Assembly (NCBI RefSeq): GCF_900277125.1
Contig: NZ_OPYN01000184.1
Coordinates: forward strand, 20,303 to 84,302
Direction of reading: 5' to 3'
DNA length: 64,000 bases
From: Pseudomonas inefficax
GTDB lineage: Bacteria; Pseudomonadota; Gammaproteobacteria; Pseudomonadales; Pseudomonadaceae
The position numbers were made by a program, and so were the translations under genes. This document shows positions 34,897 to 43,376 of the stretch, one piece after another. Each line of letters begins with the position of its first letter. Position 1 is the stretch's first letter. Below the pieces are notes generated by a model that was not told where the DNA came from, ran no database searches, and was given only the letters and a program-made list of their open reading frames with translations.

Positions 34897-34925
34897 AACA
34901 GGCAATAGAGAATTAGGCTACCAGA

Positions 34926-35366
34926 TTAGGCTGCTACACCCGCATCCGCCTTCAACCCCACCTCCTCGATCGCACTGATCGCGCACTGCTCGTCGATATC
35001 CGACGTATCCCCGCTGATCCCTACCGCACCCAGCACCTTGCCGTCCTGATCACGCACCAGCACGCCACCCGGCGCCGGCACCACCGGCCGCTCGCCGATC
35101 CCGTTCAGCGCGGCAAAAAATGCCGGCCGTTGCTGTGCGTCCAGTGCCAGCAGGCGCGACCCCTTGCCCAGGGCAATCGCGCCCCAGGCCTTGCCGGTAG
35201 CCACCTCCGGCCGAATCAGGCTGGCGCCATCCTCGCGCTGCAGCGCCAGCAAGTGGCCGCCGGCATCCAGCACCGCCACGGTCAGTGGCGCGGCATTGAT
35301 CTTGCGACCCGTCGCCAGCGCGGCGTTCACCAGGCTGACCGCGACTTTCAGGTTCAAAGCGTTCAT
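34926..35366 (-). CDS. GlcG/HbpS-like (DUF336) protein
   Basis: A 146-residue GlcG/HbpS family protein. The conserved core AAPLTVAVLDAGGHLLALQREDGASLIRPEVATGKAWGAIALGKGSR and PVVPAPGGVLVRDQDGKVLGAVGISGDTSDIDEQCA fit the family throughout. Homologues accompany glycolate or glyoxylate operons or bind haem; the role here is unknown. It is divergent from gcl and shares a promoter region carrying two TTGTATACAA sites, so it is probably co-regulated with glyoxylate assimilation. AGAGGA precedes the ATG at 35366. Confidence 0.88.
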   Translation of the reverse strand: MNALNLKVAVSLVNAALATGRKINAAPLTVAVLDAGGHLLALQREDGASLIRPEVATGKAWGAIALGKGSRLLALDAQQRPAFFAALNGIGERPVVPAPGGVLVRDQDGKVLGAVGISGDTSDIDEQCAISAIEEVGLKADAGVAA

Positions 35367-35448
35367 GGAAAGGTCCTCTTCTTGTTGTGAGAAGCCCTGA
35401 GGGCAGTTGAAAACCGATAGAACAAATAGAACACAACGGAAGATATTT

Positions 35449-35458
35449 TTGTATACAA
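35449..35458. promoter_or_regulatory. TTGTATACAA operator, glcG side of the glcG-gcl region
   Basis: Perfect 10-bp palindrome 82 bases upstream of the glcG-like start, in an AT-rich patch (ATATTTTTGTATACAATATT). Confidence 0.65.
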
Positions 35459-35588
35459 TATTTTGAAACGATCGTATGCGATGGCGCAAAGCGCCGTTTT
35501 CACGGGCGCTCGAACGAAAGCGACATCCGCCGACGAAAACCCGTTGACCTAAGCGGCCAGCCATGAATACACTCTGGCACAAAGCAAG

Positions 35589-35598
35589 TTGTATACAA
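35589..35598. promoter_or_regulatory. TTGTATACAA operator upstream of gcl
   Basis: Perfect palindrome 25 bases before the gcl ATG; TACAAT inside it could be the -10 box. Together with 35449-35458 it gives two identical sites 140 bases apart, which would allow looping or independent control of the two directions. Confidence 0.68.
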
Positions 35599-35623
35599 TT
35601 ACAAAATCGATGAGGCACAAACC

Positions 35624-37399
35624 ATGAGCAAAATGAGAGCAATCGATGCAGCCGTTCTGGTCATGCGCCGTGAAGGTGTAGATACCGCGTTCGGCATCCC
35701 GGGGGCTGCCATCAACCCGTTGTACTCGGCCCTGAAGAAAGTCGGTGGCATCGATCACGTCCTCGCTCGTCACGTCGAAGGCGCCTCGCACATGGCCGAG
35801 GGTTACACCCGTGCCAACCCGGGCAACATCGGTGTGTGCATCGGCACCTCCGGCCCAGCCGGCACCGACATGGTCACCGGCCTCTACAGTGCCTCCGCCG
35901 ACTCCATCCCGATCCTCTGCATCACCGGCCAGGCCCCACGTGCCCGCCTGCACAAGGAAGACTTCCAGGCTGTCGACATCACCAACATCGTCAAGCCGGT
36001 CACCAAGTGGGCCACCACCGTTCTGGAGCCAGGCCAGGTGCCTTACGCCTTCCAGAAGGCCTTCTATGAAATGCGCACCGGCCGCCCAGGCCCGGTACTG
36101 ATCGACCTGCCGTTCGACGTGCAGATGGCCGAAATCGAATTCGACATCGACGCCTACGAACCGCTGCCAGTGCACAAGCCGTCCGCCACCCGCGTACAAG
36201 CCGAAAAAGCCCTGGCCCTGCTCAATGACGCCGAGCGCCCGCTGCTGGTAGCCGGTGGCGGCATCATCAACGCCGACGCCAGCGACAAGCTGGTCGAGTT
36301 CGCCGAGCTGACCGGTGTACCGGTAATCCCGACCCTGATGGGCTGGGGCACCATCCCGGACGACCACGCACAGATGGTCGGCATGGTCGGCCTGCAGACT
36401 TCGCACCGTTATGGCAACGCCACCCTGCTGAAATCCGACCTGGTGTTCGGTATCGGTAACCGTTGGGCCAACCGCCACACCGGTTCCGTCGACGTCTACA
36501 CCGAAGGCCGCAAGTTCGTGCACGTGGATATCGAGCCAACCCAGATCGGCCGCGTATTCACCCCGGACCTGGGTATCGTTTCCGACGCCGGCAAGGCACT
36601 GGACGTGTTCCTCGAAGTGGCCCGCGAGTGGAAAGCCGCTGGCAAGCTGAAGTGCCGCAAGGCCTGGCTGGAAGACTGCCAGGAGCGCAAGGCCACCCTG
36701 CAGCGCAAGACCCACTTCGACAACGTGCCGGTCAAGCCGCAGCGCGTCTACGAAGAGATGAACCAGGTATTCGGCAAGGACACCTGCTACGTCAGCACCA
36801 TCGGCCTGTCGCAGATTGCCGGCGCGCAGTTCCTGCACGTGTACAAGCCACGCCACTGGATCAACTGCGGCCAGGCCGGCCCGCTGGGCTGGACCATCCC
36901 TGCCGCCCTCGGTGTGGTCAAGGCCGACCCGAAACGCAAGGTGGTCGCGCTGTCGGGTGACTACGACTTCCAGTTCATGATCGAAGAGCTGGCGGTAGGC
37001 GCACAGTTCAACCTGCCGTACGTGCACGTACTGGTGAACAACGCCTACCTGGGCCTGATCCGTCAGGCGCAACGTGGCTTCGACATGGATTACTGTGTAC
37101 AACTGGCGTTCGAGAACATCAACTCGACCGACGCCGCCACCTACGGTGTCGACCATGTCGCCGTGGTCGAAGGCCTGGGCTGCAAGGCCATCCGTGTGTT
37201 CGAGCCGGCCGAGATCGCCCCTGCCCTGCTCAAGGCACAGAAGATGGCCGAAGAGTTCCGCGTGCCGGTGGTGGTCGAAGTGATTCTCGAACGTGTGACC
37301 AACATTTCCATGGGCACCGAGATCAACGCGGTCAACGAGTTCGAAGACCTGGCCCTGGTCGGCAACGACGCGCCAACCGCCATCTCGCTGCTGGACTGA
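35624..37399 (+). CDS. gcl: glyoxylate carboligase
   Basis: ThDP enzyme that condenses two glyoxylates to tartronate semialdehyde and CO2. 591 residues. N-terminal MSKMRAIDAAVLVMRREGVDTAFGIPGAAINPLYSAL with Val in place of the usual ThDP-activating Glu, a known Gcl feature. The central FAD-type domain follows, with the ThDP motif near GDYDFQFMIEELAVGAQFNLPYVHVLVNN. It begins the gcl-hyi-glxR-ttuD-pyk gene run and consumes the glyoxylate released by AllA. Confidence 0.97.
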   Translation: MSKMRAIDAAVLVMRREGVDTAFGIPGAAINPLYSALKKVGGIDHVLARHVEGASHMAEGYTRANPGNIGVCIGTSGPAGTDMVTGLYSASADSIPILCITGQAPRARLHKEDFQAVDITNIVKPVTKWATTVLEPGQVPYAFQKAFYEMRTGRPGPVLIDLPFDVQMAEIEFDIDAYEPLPVHKPSATRVQAEKALALLNDAERPLLVAGGGIINADASDKLVEFAELTGVPVIPTLMGWGTIPDDHAQMVGMVGLQTSHRYGNATLLKSDLVFGIGNRWANRHTGSVDVYTEGRKFVHVDIEPTQIGRVFTPDLGIVSDAGKALDVFLEVAREWKAAGKLKCRKAWLEDCQERKATLQRKTHFDNVPVKPQRVYEEMNQVFGKDTCYVSTIGLSQIAGAQFLHVYKPRHWINCGQAGPLGWTIPAALGVVKADPKRKVVALSGDYDFQFMIEELAVGAQFNLPYVHVLVNNAYLGLIRQAQRGFDMDYCVQLAFENINSTDAATYGVDHVAVVEGLGCKAIRVFEPAEIAPALLKAQKMAEEFRVPVVVEVILERVTNISMGTEINAVNEFEDLALVGNDAPTAISLLD

Positions 37400-37467
37400 T
37401 CGCCTGACGCCCCCGTGCCGGCCCCTACCTGAGGGCGCCGGGGGCCTTCATCGCAAGGAGACACAAC

Positions 37468-38250
37468 ATGCCTCGCTTCGCTGCCAACCTGTCCATGCTG
37501 TTCACCGAACAGGACTTCCTGGCCCGCTTCAAGGCTGCCGCCGATGCTGGTTTCAGCGGCGTCGAATACCTCTTCCCGTACGACTTCAGCGCTGCCGAGA
37601 TCAAGCAGCAGCTGGACGCCAACGGCCTGACCCAGGTGCTGTTCAACCTGCCAGCGGGTGACTGGGCCAAAGGCGAGCGCGGTATCACCTGCCACCCTGA
37701 CCGCGTCGAGGAATTCCGCGCCGGCGTCGACAAGGCCATCGAATACGCCAAGGTGCTGGGTAACACCCAGGTCAACGCCCTGGCGGGCATTCGCCCACAA
37801 GGCCCGGACTGCGCCACCGTGCGCAAGACCTTCGTGGAAAACCTGCGCTACGCCGCCGACAAGCTGAAAGCCGCCGGAATCCGCCTGGTCATGGAAATGA
37901 TCAACACCCGCGACATCCCCGGCTTCTACCTGAACACCACCAAGCAGGCCCTGGAAATCCAGGCCGAAGTGGGCAGCGACAACCTGTTCCTGCAGTACGA
38001 CATCTACCACATGCAGATCATGGAAGGTGACCTGGCCCGTACCATGGAAGCCAACCTGAAACTGATCAACCACATCCAGCTGGCCGACAACCCCGGCCGC
38101 AACGAACCAGGCACCGGCGAGATCAATTACCGCTTCCTGTTCGAACACCTGGACCGCATTGGCTACCAGGGCTGGGTGGGCGCGGAATACAAGCCGCTGA
38201 CCACCACCGAGGCGGGCCTGGGCTGGCTGAAGACCCATAACGCAATCTGA
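37468..38250 (+). CDS. hyi: hydroxypyruvate isomerase
   Basis: Interconverts tartronate semialdehyde and hydroxypyruvate. 260 residues, a TIM barrel of the AP-endonuclease-2-like family. Landmarks are MPRFAANLSMLFTEQDFLARFKAAADAGFSGVEYLFPYDF, the metal-binding VMEMINTRDIPGFYL (Glu), QYDIYHMQIMEGDL and GWVGAEYKPL. AAGGAG precedes the ATG. It lies 68 bases after gcl. Confidence 0.96.
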   Translation: MPRFAANLSMLFTEQDFLARFKAAADAGFSGVEYLFPYDFSAAEIKQQLDANGLTQVLFNLPAGDWAKGERGITCHPDRVEEFRAGVDKAIEYAKVLGNTQVNALAGIRPQGPDCATVRKTFVENLRYAADKLKAAGIRLVMEMINTRDIPGFYLNTTKQALEIQAEVGSDNLFLQYDIYHMQIMEGDLARTMEANLKLINHIQLADNPGRNEPGTGEINYRFLFEHLDRIGYQGWVGAEYKPLTTTEAGLGWLKTHNAI

Positions 38251-38283
38251 ACGGCTGAACGCTAGCCCCCTGTGAAACACGAA

Positions 38284-38375
38284 ACCCTGTGGGAGCGGGC
38301 ATGCCCGCGAACACCGGCATAGCCGGTGCCATCCACCGAGTCGCCTGTTTCGCGGGCATGCCCGCTCCCACAGGG
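38284..38375. repeat. REP pair (inverted) between hyi and glxR
   Basis: CCTGTGGGAGCGGGCATGCC and its inverted copy flank ACCGGCATAGCCGGT, nearly identical in layout to 4780-4867. Confidence 0.87.
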
Positions 38376-38421
38376 ATTGCGGTTTGCTTGAGACATCACA
38401 AATATAAAGAGGCACATTGTC

Positions 38422-39315
38422 ATGGCTAAAATCGGTTTCATCGGCACCGGCATCATGGGCAAGCCCATGGCTCAGAACCTGCAGAAAGCAGGTCACAGCA
38501 TCTTCGTTTCCACTCACCATGACGCTGCCCCGGCCGACCTGGTCGCCGCCGGTGCCGTGGCCCTGGCCAACCCGAAGGAAGTTGCCCAGGAAGCCGAGTT
38601 CATCATCGTCATGGTTCCCGACACCCCGCAGGTCGAGAGCGTCCTGTTTGGTGAAAACGGCGTCGCCGAAGGCGTGGGCCCGAACAAGATCGTGATCGAC
38701 ATGAGCTCGATCTCCCCTACCGCTACCAAAGCCTTCGCCGAGAAAATCAAGGCCACCGGCGCTGCCTACCTGGACGCCCCGGTGTCCGGCGGCGAAGTCG
38801 GCGCCAAGGCTGCGACCCTGAGCATCATGGTCGGTGGCTGCCCGAAAGCCTTCGAGCGCACCCTGCCGCTGTTCGAAGCCATGGGCAAGAACATCACCCG
38901 CGTCGGTGGCAATGGCGACGGCCAGACCGCCAAGGTGGCCAACCAGATCATCGTTGCCCTGAACATCCAGGCCGTTGCCGAAGCCCTGTTGTTCGCCGCC
39001 AAGAATGGCGCCGACCCGGCCAAGGTACGTGAAGCACTGATGGGCGGCTTCGCCTCGTCGAAGATTCTCGAAGTGCACGCCGAGCGCATGATCAAGGGCA
39101 CCTTCGACCCAGGGTTCCGCATCAACCTGCACCAGAAGGACCTGAACCTGGCCCTGCAGGGTGCCAAGGAACTGGGCATCAACCTGCCCAACACCTCCAA
39201 TGCCCAGCAAGTGTTCAACACCTGCCAGGCCCTGGGTGGCGGCAACTGGGACCACTCGGCGCTGATCAAAGGCCTGGAGCACATGGCCAACTTCTCGATC
39301 CGCGACGACAAGTAA
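38422..39315 (+). CDS. glxR: tartronate semialdehyde reductase
   Basis: NAD(P)H-dependent beta-hydroxyacid dehydrogenase that reduces tartronate semialdehyde to D-glycerate. 297 residues. N-terminal Rossmann motif KIGFIGTGIMGKPMAQNL, substrate-binding DAPVSGGEVGAKAATLSIMVGG, catalytic Lys in GDGQTAKVANQIIVALNIQAVAEAL, and the KDLNLAL segment near the C-terminus. It lies between hyi and ttuD, which makes the route unambiguous. Confidence 0.96.
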   Translation: MAKIGFIGTGIMGKPMAQNLQKAGHSIFVSTHHDAAPADLVAAGAVALANPKEVAQEAEFIIVMVPDTPQVESVLFGENGVAEGVGPNKIVIDMSSISPTATKAFAEKIKATGAAYLDAPVSGGEVGAKAATLSIMVGGCPKAFERTLPLFEAMGKNITRVGGNGDGQTAKVANQIIVALNIQAVAEALLFAAKNGADPAKVREALMGGFASSKILEVHAERMIKGTFDPGFRINLHQKDLNLALQGAKELGINLPNTSNAQQVFNTCQALGGGNWDHSALIKGLEHMANFSIRDDK

Positions 39316-39330
39316 GTAATTTTTAGCCTT

Positions 39331-39428
39331 CACCGGCCTCTTCGCGGGTGAACCCGCTCCCACAGGTTTTACGCTGTCTTCAGCCTCTGGGAGGCCCCTG
39401 TGGGAGCGGGTTTACCCGCGAAGAAGCC
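39331..39428. repeat. REP pair (inverted) between glxR and ttuD
   Basis: CCTCTTCGCGGGTGAACCCG and its inverted partner, directly upstream of the structured segment at 39431-39524. Confidence 0.87.
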
Positions 39429-39430
39429 AA

Positions 39431-39464
39431 CACCTTTGAACCTGCGACCACAGGTTCAAAGGTG
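39431..39464 (+). promoter_or_regulatory. 14-bp perfect hairpin in the glxR-ttuD gap
   Basis: CACCTTTGAACCTG pairs fully with CAGGTTCAAAGGTG across a 6-base loop. It is not a REP and has no T-run. With the terminator that follows it looks like a structured leader, a small RNA, or an RNA-processing site. Confidence 0.5.
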
Positions 39465-39479
39465 GCACCGAGCAACACC

Positions 39480-39524
39480 CGCCCCTGGTTCGGCCTGCAC
39501 GGAGGCAGTTCCAGGGGCGTTTTT
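39480..39524 (+). terminator. Rho-independent terminator upstream of ttuD
   Basis: CGCCCCTGG / CCAGGGGCG stem (39480-39488 with 39511-39519) enclosing a 22-base loop region, then TTTTT. It is 34 bases before the ttuD start, so it either ends the gcl-hyi-glxR transcript or attenuates ttuD-pyk. Confidence 0.75.
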
Positions 39525-39558
39525 GATTCTGCAGAACAACAATAATTGGGAGCCTGCC

Positions 39559-40833
39559 ATGTCGGTCGATCCGCAAAAACTTCTCCGCGAGCTGTTCGAC
39601 ACAGCCATCGCCGCCGCCCACCCCCGCCAAGTCCTCGAACCCTACCTGCCCGCCGACCGCAGCGGCCGGGTCATCGTCATCGGTGCCGGCAAGGCCGCAG
39701 CCGCCATGGCCGAAGTGGTCGAGAAAAGCTGGCAGGGTGAAGTCTCCGGCCTGGTCGTAACCCGCTACGGCCACGGCGCCAACTGCCAGAAGATCGAGGT
39801 GGTCGAAGCCGCCCACCCGGTCCCCGATGCCGCTGGCCTGGCCGTGGCCAAGCGCGTGCTGGAACTGGTCAGCAACCTCAATGAAGACGACCGCGTCATC
39901 TTCCTGCTGTCCGGCGGTGGCTCGGCGCTGCTGGCCCTGCCCGCCGAAGGCCTGACCCTGGCCGACAAGCAGCAGATCAACAAGGCGCTGCTGAAATCCG
40001 GCGCCACCATCGGCGAGATGAACTGCGTGCGCAAGCACCTCTCGGCGATCAAGGGCGGCCGCCTGGCCAAGGCCTGCTGGCCGGCCACGGTGTACACCTA
40101 TGCCATTTCCGATGTACCGGGCGACCTCGCCACGGTGATCGCCTCCGGCCCTACCGTGGCCGACCCGAGCACCTCGGCCGATGCCCTGGCCATCCTCAAG
40201 CGCTACAACATCGAAGCGCCCAAGGCCGTTATCGACTGGCTCAACAACCCAGCCTCGGAAACCGTCAAGGCCGATGACCCGGCCCTGGCCCGCAGCCACT
40301 TCCAGCTGATCGCCAAGCCCCAGCAGTCGCTCGAAGCCGCCGCGGTCAAAGCCCGCCAGGCCGGGTTCAGCCCGCTGATCCTCGGCGACCTGGAAGGCGA
40401 ATCACGCGAAGTGGCCAAGGTGCACGCCGGTATCGCCCGGCAGATCGTCCAGCACGGCCAGCCGCTGAAGGCACCCTGCGTGATCCTGTCCGGCGGCGAA
40501 ACCACCGTGACCGTACGCGGCAATGGCCGTGGCGGGCGCAATGCCGAATTCCTGCTCAGCCTCACCGAAAGCCTGAAAGGCCTGCCGGGCGTGTACGCCC
40601 TGGCCGGTGACACCGACGGTATCGATGGCTCGGAAGAAAACGCCGGCGCCTTCATGACCCCGGCCAGCTACGCCCGTGCCGAAGCCCTGGGCCTGTCGGC
40701 CAGCGATGAACTGGACAACAACAACGGCTACGGCTATTTCGCCGCGCTGGATGCGCTGATCGTCACCGAGCCGACCCGCACCAACGTCAACGACTTCCGC
40801 GCCATCCTGATCCTCGAGACTGCCCAATCATGA
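39559..40833 (+). CDS. ttuD: glycerate 2-kinase / hydroxypyruvate reductase-type (MOFRL) protein TtuD
   Basis: A 424-residue member of the GckA/TtuD family, which phosphorylates D-glycerate to 2-phosphoglycerate. Some members are annotated as hydroxypyruvate reductase. The N-terminal DUF4147 domain (RVIVIGAGKAAAAMAEVVEKSW; GHGANCQKIEVVEAAHPVPDAAG; IFLLSGGGSALLALP) is followed by the MOFRL domain (VILSGGETTVTVRGNGRGGRNAEFLLSL). GGGAG lies 6 bases before the ATG at 39559. It overlaps the pyruvate kinase gene by 4 bases, so glycerate is carried straight toward pyruvate. Confidence 0.94.
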   Translation: MSVDPQKLLRELFDTAIAAAHPRQVLEPYLPADRSGRVIVIGAGKAAAAMAEVVEKSWQGEVSGLVVTRYGHGANCQKIEVVEAAHPVPDAAGLAVAKRVLELVSNLNEDDRVIFLLSGGGSALLALPAEGLTLADKQQINKALLKSGATIGEMNCVRKHLSAIKGGRLAKACWPATVYTYAISDVPGDLATVIASGPTVADPSTSADALAILKRYNIEAPKAVIDWLNNPASETVKADDPALARSHFQLIAKPQQSLEAAAVKARQAGFSPLILGDLEGESREVAKVHAGIARQIVQHGQPLKAPCVILSGGETTVTVRGNGRGGRNAEFLLSLTESLKGLPGVYALAGDTDGIDGSEENAGAFMTPASYARAEALGLSASDELDNNNGYGYFAALDALIVTEPTRTNVNDFRAILILETAQS

Positions 40834-42245
40834 CGCCTGATAAAAAAGTCAAAATCCTCGCGACCCTTGGCCCTGCGATCAAAGGCATCGACGACATCCG
40901 CCAACTGGTAGAAGCCGGGGTGAACATCTTCCGCCTCAACTTCAGCCACGGCGAGCACGCCGACCACGCCCTGCGCTACCAGTGGATCCGCGAAGTCGAG
41001 CAACAACTGAACTACCCGCTGGGTATCCTCATGGACCTGCAAGGGCCGAAGCTGCGCGTCGGCCGCTTTGCCGACGGCAAGGTGCAGCTGCAGCGCGGCC
41101 AGGCCTTGCGCCTGGACCTGGACAACACCCCGGGCGACAGCCACCGGGTCAACCTGCCACACCCCGAGATCATCGCCGCCCTCGAGCCGGGCATGGACCT
41201 GCTGCTGGACGACGGCAAGCTGCGCCTGCGCGTAACCGCCAAGCACAGCGACGCCATCGACACCAAAGTACTGGCCGGTGGCGAGCTGTCCGATCGCAAG
41301 GGTGTCAACGTGCCGCAAGCGGTACTCGACCTCTCCCCGCTCACCGAGAAAGACCGCCGCGACCTGGCCTTCGGCCTGGAGCTGGGCGTGGACTGGGTGG
41401 CCCTGTCGTTCGTGCAACGCCCGGAAGACATCATCGAAGCACGCCAGCTGATCGGTGACCGTGCCTACCTGATGGCGAAGATCGAAAAACCATCGGCAGT
41501 CGAACAGTTGCAGGCCATCGCGGAGCTTGCAGACGCGATCATGGTGGCCCGTGGCGACCTGGGCGTGGAAGTGCCAGCCGAAAGCGTGCCGCAGATCCAG
41601 AAACGCATCATCGGCACCTGCCGCCAACTGGGCAAGCCGGTGGTTGTGGCCACGCAGATGCTCGAATCCATGCGTTTCTCGCCAGCACCGACCCGCGCCG
41701 AGGTCACCGACGTGGCCAACGCCGTGGCCGAAGGTGCCGATGCGGTGATGCTGTCGGCCGAGACTGCCTCGGGTGAGTACCCGCTGGAAGCCGTGCAGAT
41801 GATGAGCAAGATCATCCGCCAGGTGGAGAACGGCCCGGACTACCAGGCCCAGCTCGACGTTGGCCGGCCGAAGGCCGAGGCCACCGTGTCGGACGCCATC
41901 AGCTGCGCCATCCGCCGTATCAGCGGCATCCTGCCGGTTGCGGTGCTGGTCAACTACAGCGAGTCGGGCGCCTCGACCCTGCGCGCGGCACGCGAGCGGC
42001 CGCGGGCACCAATCCTCAACCTGACGCCGAACCTGAACACCGCACGCCGTTTGAGCGTGGCGTGGGGCGTGCATTCGGTGGTCAACGACCGCCTGCGTCA
42101 GGTTGATGAAGTGGTGTCGACCGCCCTGGAAATCGCCCAGGCACAAGGCATGGCCAGCCGTGGCGACACGCTGCTGATTACTGCTGGTGTGCCTTTCGGC
42201 AAGCCGGGGTCGACTAACACGCTGCGGATCGAGACTCTGATCTGA
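40830..42245 (+). CDS. pykF: pyruvate kinase
   Basis: Converts PEP and ADP to pyruvate and ATP. 471 residues. Motifs: KILATLGPAIKGIDDIRQLVEAGVNIFRLNFSHG, the active-site signature YLMAKIEKPSAVEQL, MVARGDLGVEVP, and TQMLESMRFSPAPTRAEVTDVANAVAEGADAVMLSAETASGEYP. The ATGA overlap with ttuD couples translation. A dedicated pyruvate kinase at the end of a glyoxylate-assimilation operon gives a direct drain to pyruvate. The choice of pykF rather than pykA is by gene order. Confidence 0.95.
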   Translation: MTPDKKVKILATLGPAIKGIDDIRQLVEAGVNIFRLNFSHGEHADHALRYQWIREVEQQLNYPLGILMDLQGPKLRVGRFADGKVQLQRGQALRLDLDNTPGDSHRVNLPHPEIIAALEPGMDLLLDDGKLRLRVTAKHSDAIDTKVLAGGELSDRKGVNVPQAVLDLSPLTEKDRRDLAFGLELGVDWVALSFVQRPEDIIEARQLIGDRAYLMAKIEKPSAVEQLQAIAELADAIMVARGDLGVEVPAESVPQIQKRIIGTCRQLGKPVVVATQMLESMRFSPAPTRAEVTDVANAVAEGADAVMLSAETASGEYPLEAVQMMSKIIRQVENGPDYQAQLDVGRPKAEATVSDAISCAIRRISGILPVAVLVNYSESGASTLRAARERPRAPILNLTPNLNTARRLSVAWGVHSVVNDRLRQVDEVVSTALEIAQAQGMASRGDTLLITAGVPFGKPGSTNTLRIETLI

Positions 42246-42250
42246 GAATG

Positions 42251-42378
42251 CCGGGGGCGCTTTGCGCCCCATTCGCAGCACAAGGCTGCTCCTACAAAGG
42301 GACCGCGAAAGCCTCCTGCTCCACGGTCCCTTTGTAGGAGCAGCCTTGTGCTGCGAATGGAGGGCAAAGCCCTCCCCG
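42251..42378. repeat. REP pair, GCAGCACAAGGCTGCTCC type
   Basis: Inverted copies of ATTCGCAGCACAAGGCTGCT, same subtype as 22500-22604, downstream of pykF. Confidence 0.86.
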
Positions 42379-42458
42379 AACACAGAAACACCAGACCTGC
42401 GGAAAACCCGAGGCCCAAAGAGGCCCACCGCTCCCCATCAACCTCACTGACTGCCCCG

Positions 42459-43331
42459 ATGTACACCAAAAATTTCGTCAACCCGTGCCCCGACTGGGCA
42501 ACGGCGTTACTCAACGGCTTCAGCCAGGTGCTGCTGCTGCGCAACCCTCTGTGCGGCCTGTGCTGCCTGCTGGCCATCCTGCTGACCGCCCCAAGTCTGG
42601 TCGGCGGCGCCCTGCTCGGCGCCCTGGCCGGCCTGCTCACCGCCCAGGCACGCGGCTACGACCGTGCCGACCGCCAGGCCGGCCTGTACTGCTACAACGG
42701 CGTGCTGATCGGCATCCTGATCAGCGCCGTGCTGCCCTGGTCGGTCATCCTGCCGCCACTGATCATCGCCGCTGGCGGCCTGTCCAGCATCATCACCCAC
42801 CAATGGCGCAAGCGCGGCGGCAAGCTGCTGATCGCCTACACCGCACCCTTCGTGCTGCTTGGCTGGGCCACCCTGCTGCTCGCCAGCCCCTCGCCCAGCG
42901 GCTTCGTCGAAGCCGACCCGCTGTACGCGCTGGCGCGCGGCGTGGGCCAGATCTTCCTGCTCGACCAGCCCCTGGCCGGCCTGCTGATCATCATCGGCAT
43001 GTTCATCGCCAACCCTTATGCGGCCATGTGGGCAGTGATCGGTTCGGCCATCGGCGGCGGCGTGGCACTGCTCGCCGACCAGGCGCAAGCCGCCTGGCTG
43101 GGCCTGTACGGTTTCAACGCCGCGCTGGCGGCGCTGGCGTTCAGCAGGCAGGGTGAAAAGCCGTGGGTGACACTGCTGGCCATCGCCCTGGCCCTGCTGC
43201 TGCAACCCCTGTTCAAGCTGCTACCGGTACCCGGCCTGACCGCGCCCTTTGTCGCCGCCTGCTGGCTGATGCATCTGGGCAGCCATCTGGCCCAGCCCAG
43301 GCAGCGTGACGCCAGCCGCTTGCACAGCTGA
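42459..43331 (+). CDS. urea transporter
   Basis: A 290-residue UT-family membrane channel with about 10 hydrophobic helices in two repeats. MYTKNFVNPCPDWATALLNGFSQVLLLRNPLCGLCCLLAI is the typical N-terminal segment, with GLYCYNGVLIGI and the second-repeat LYGFNAALAALAF matching the NxxL-type filter. It could release or recover urea produced by AllA. The ATG at 42459 is chosen by homology; the upstream in-frame region runs into the REP. Confidence 0.9.
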   Translation: MYTKNFVNPCPDWATALLNGFSQVLLLRNPLCGLCCLLAILLTAPSLVGGALLGALAGLLTAQARGYDRADRQAGLYCYNGVLIGILISAVLPWSVILPPLIIAAGGLSSIITHQWRKRGGKLLIAYTAPFVLLGWATLLLASPSPSGFVEADPLYALARGVGQIFLLDQPLAGLLIIIGMFIANPYAAMWAVIGSAIGGGVALLADQAQAAWLGLYGFNAALAALAFSRQGEKPWVTLLAIALALLLQPLFKLLPVPGLTAPFVAACWLMHLGSHLAQPRQRDASRLHS

Positions 43332-43376
43332 AATGCAAGCCCTAGGCTCAGCCCATCGCTTTTGTGGAACGAGCCA

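Noticed and set aside
35566..35590. Sigma-54 promoter at gcl (TGGCAC followed by AAAGCAAG)
   Set aside because: The required GC of the -12 element (TTGC) is absent at the right spacing; the sigma-70 type with the TTGTATACAA operator explains the region better.
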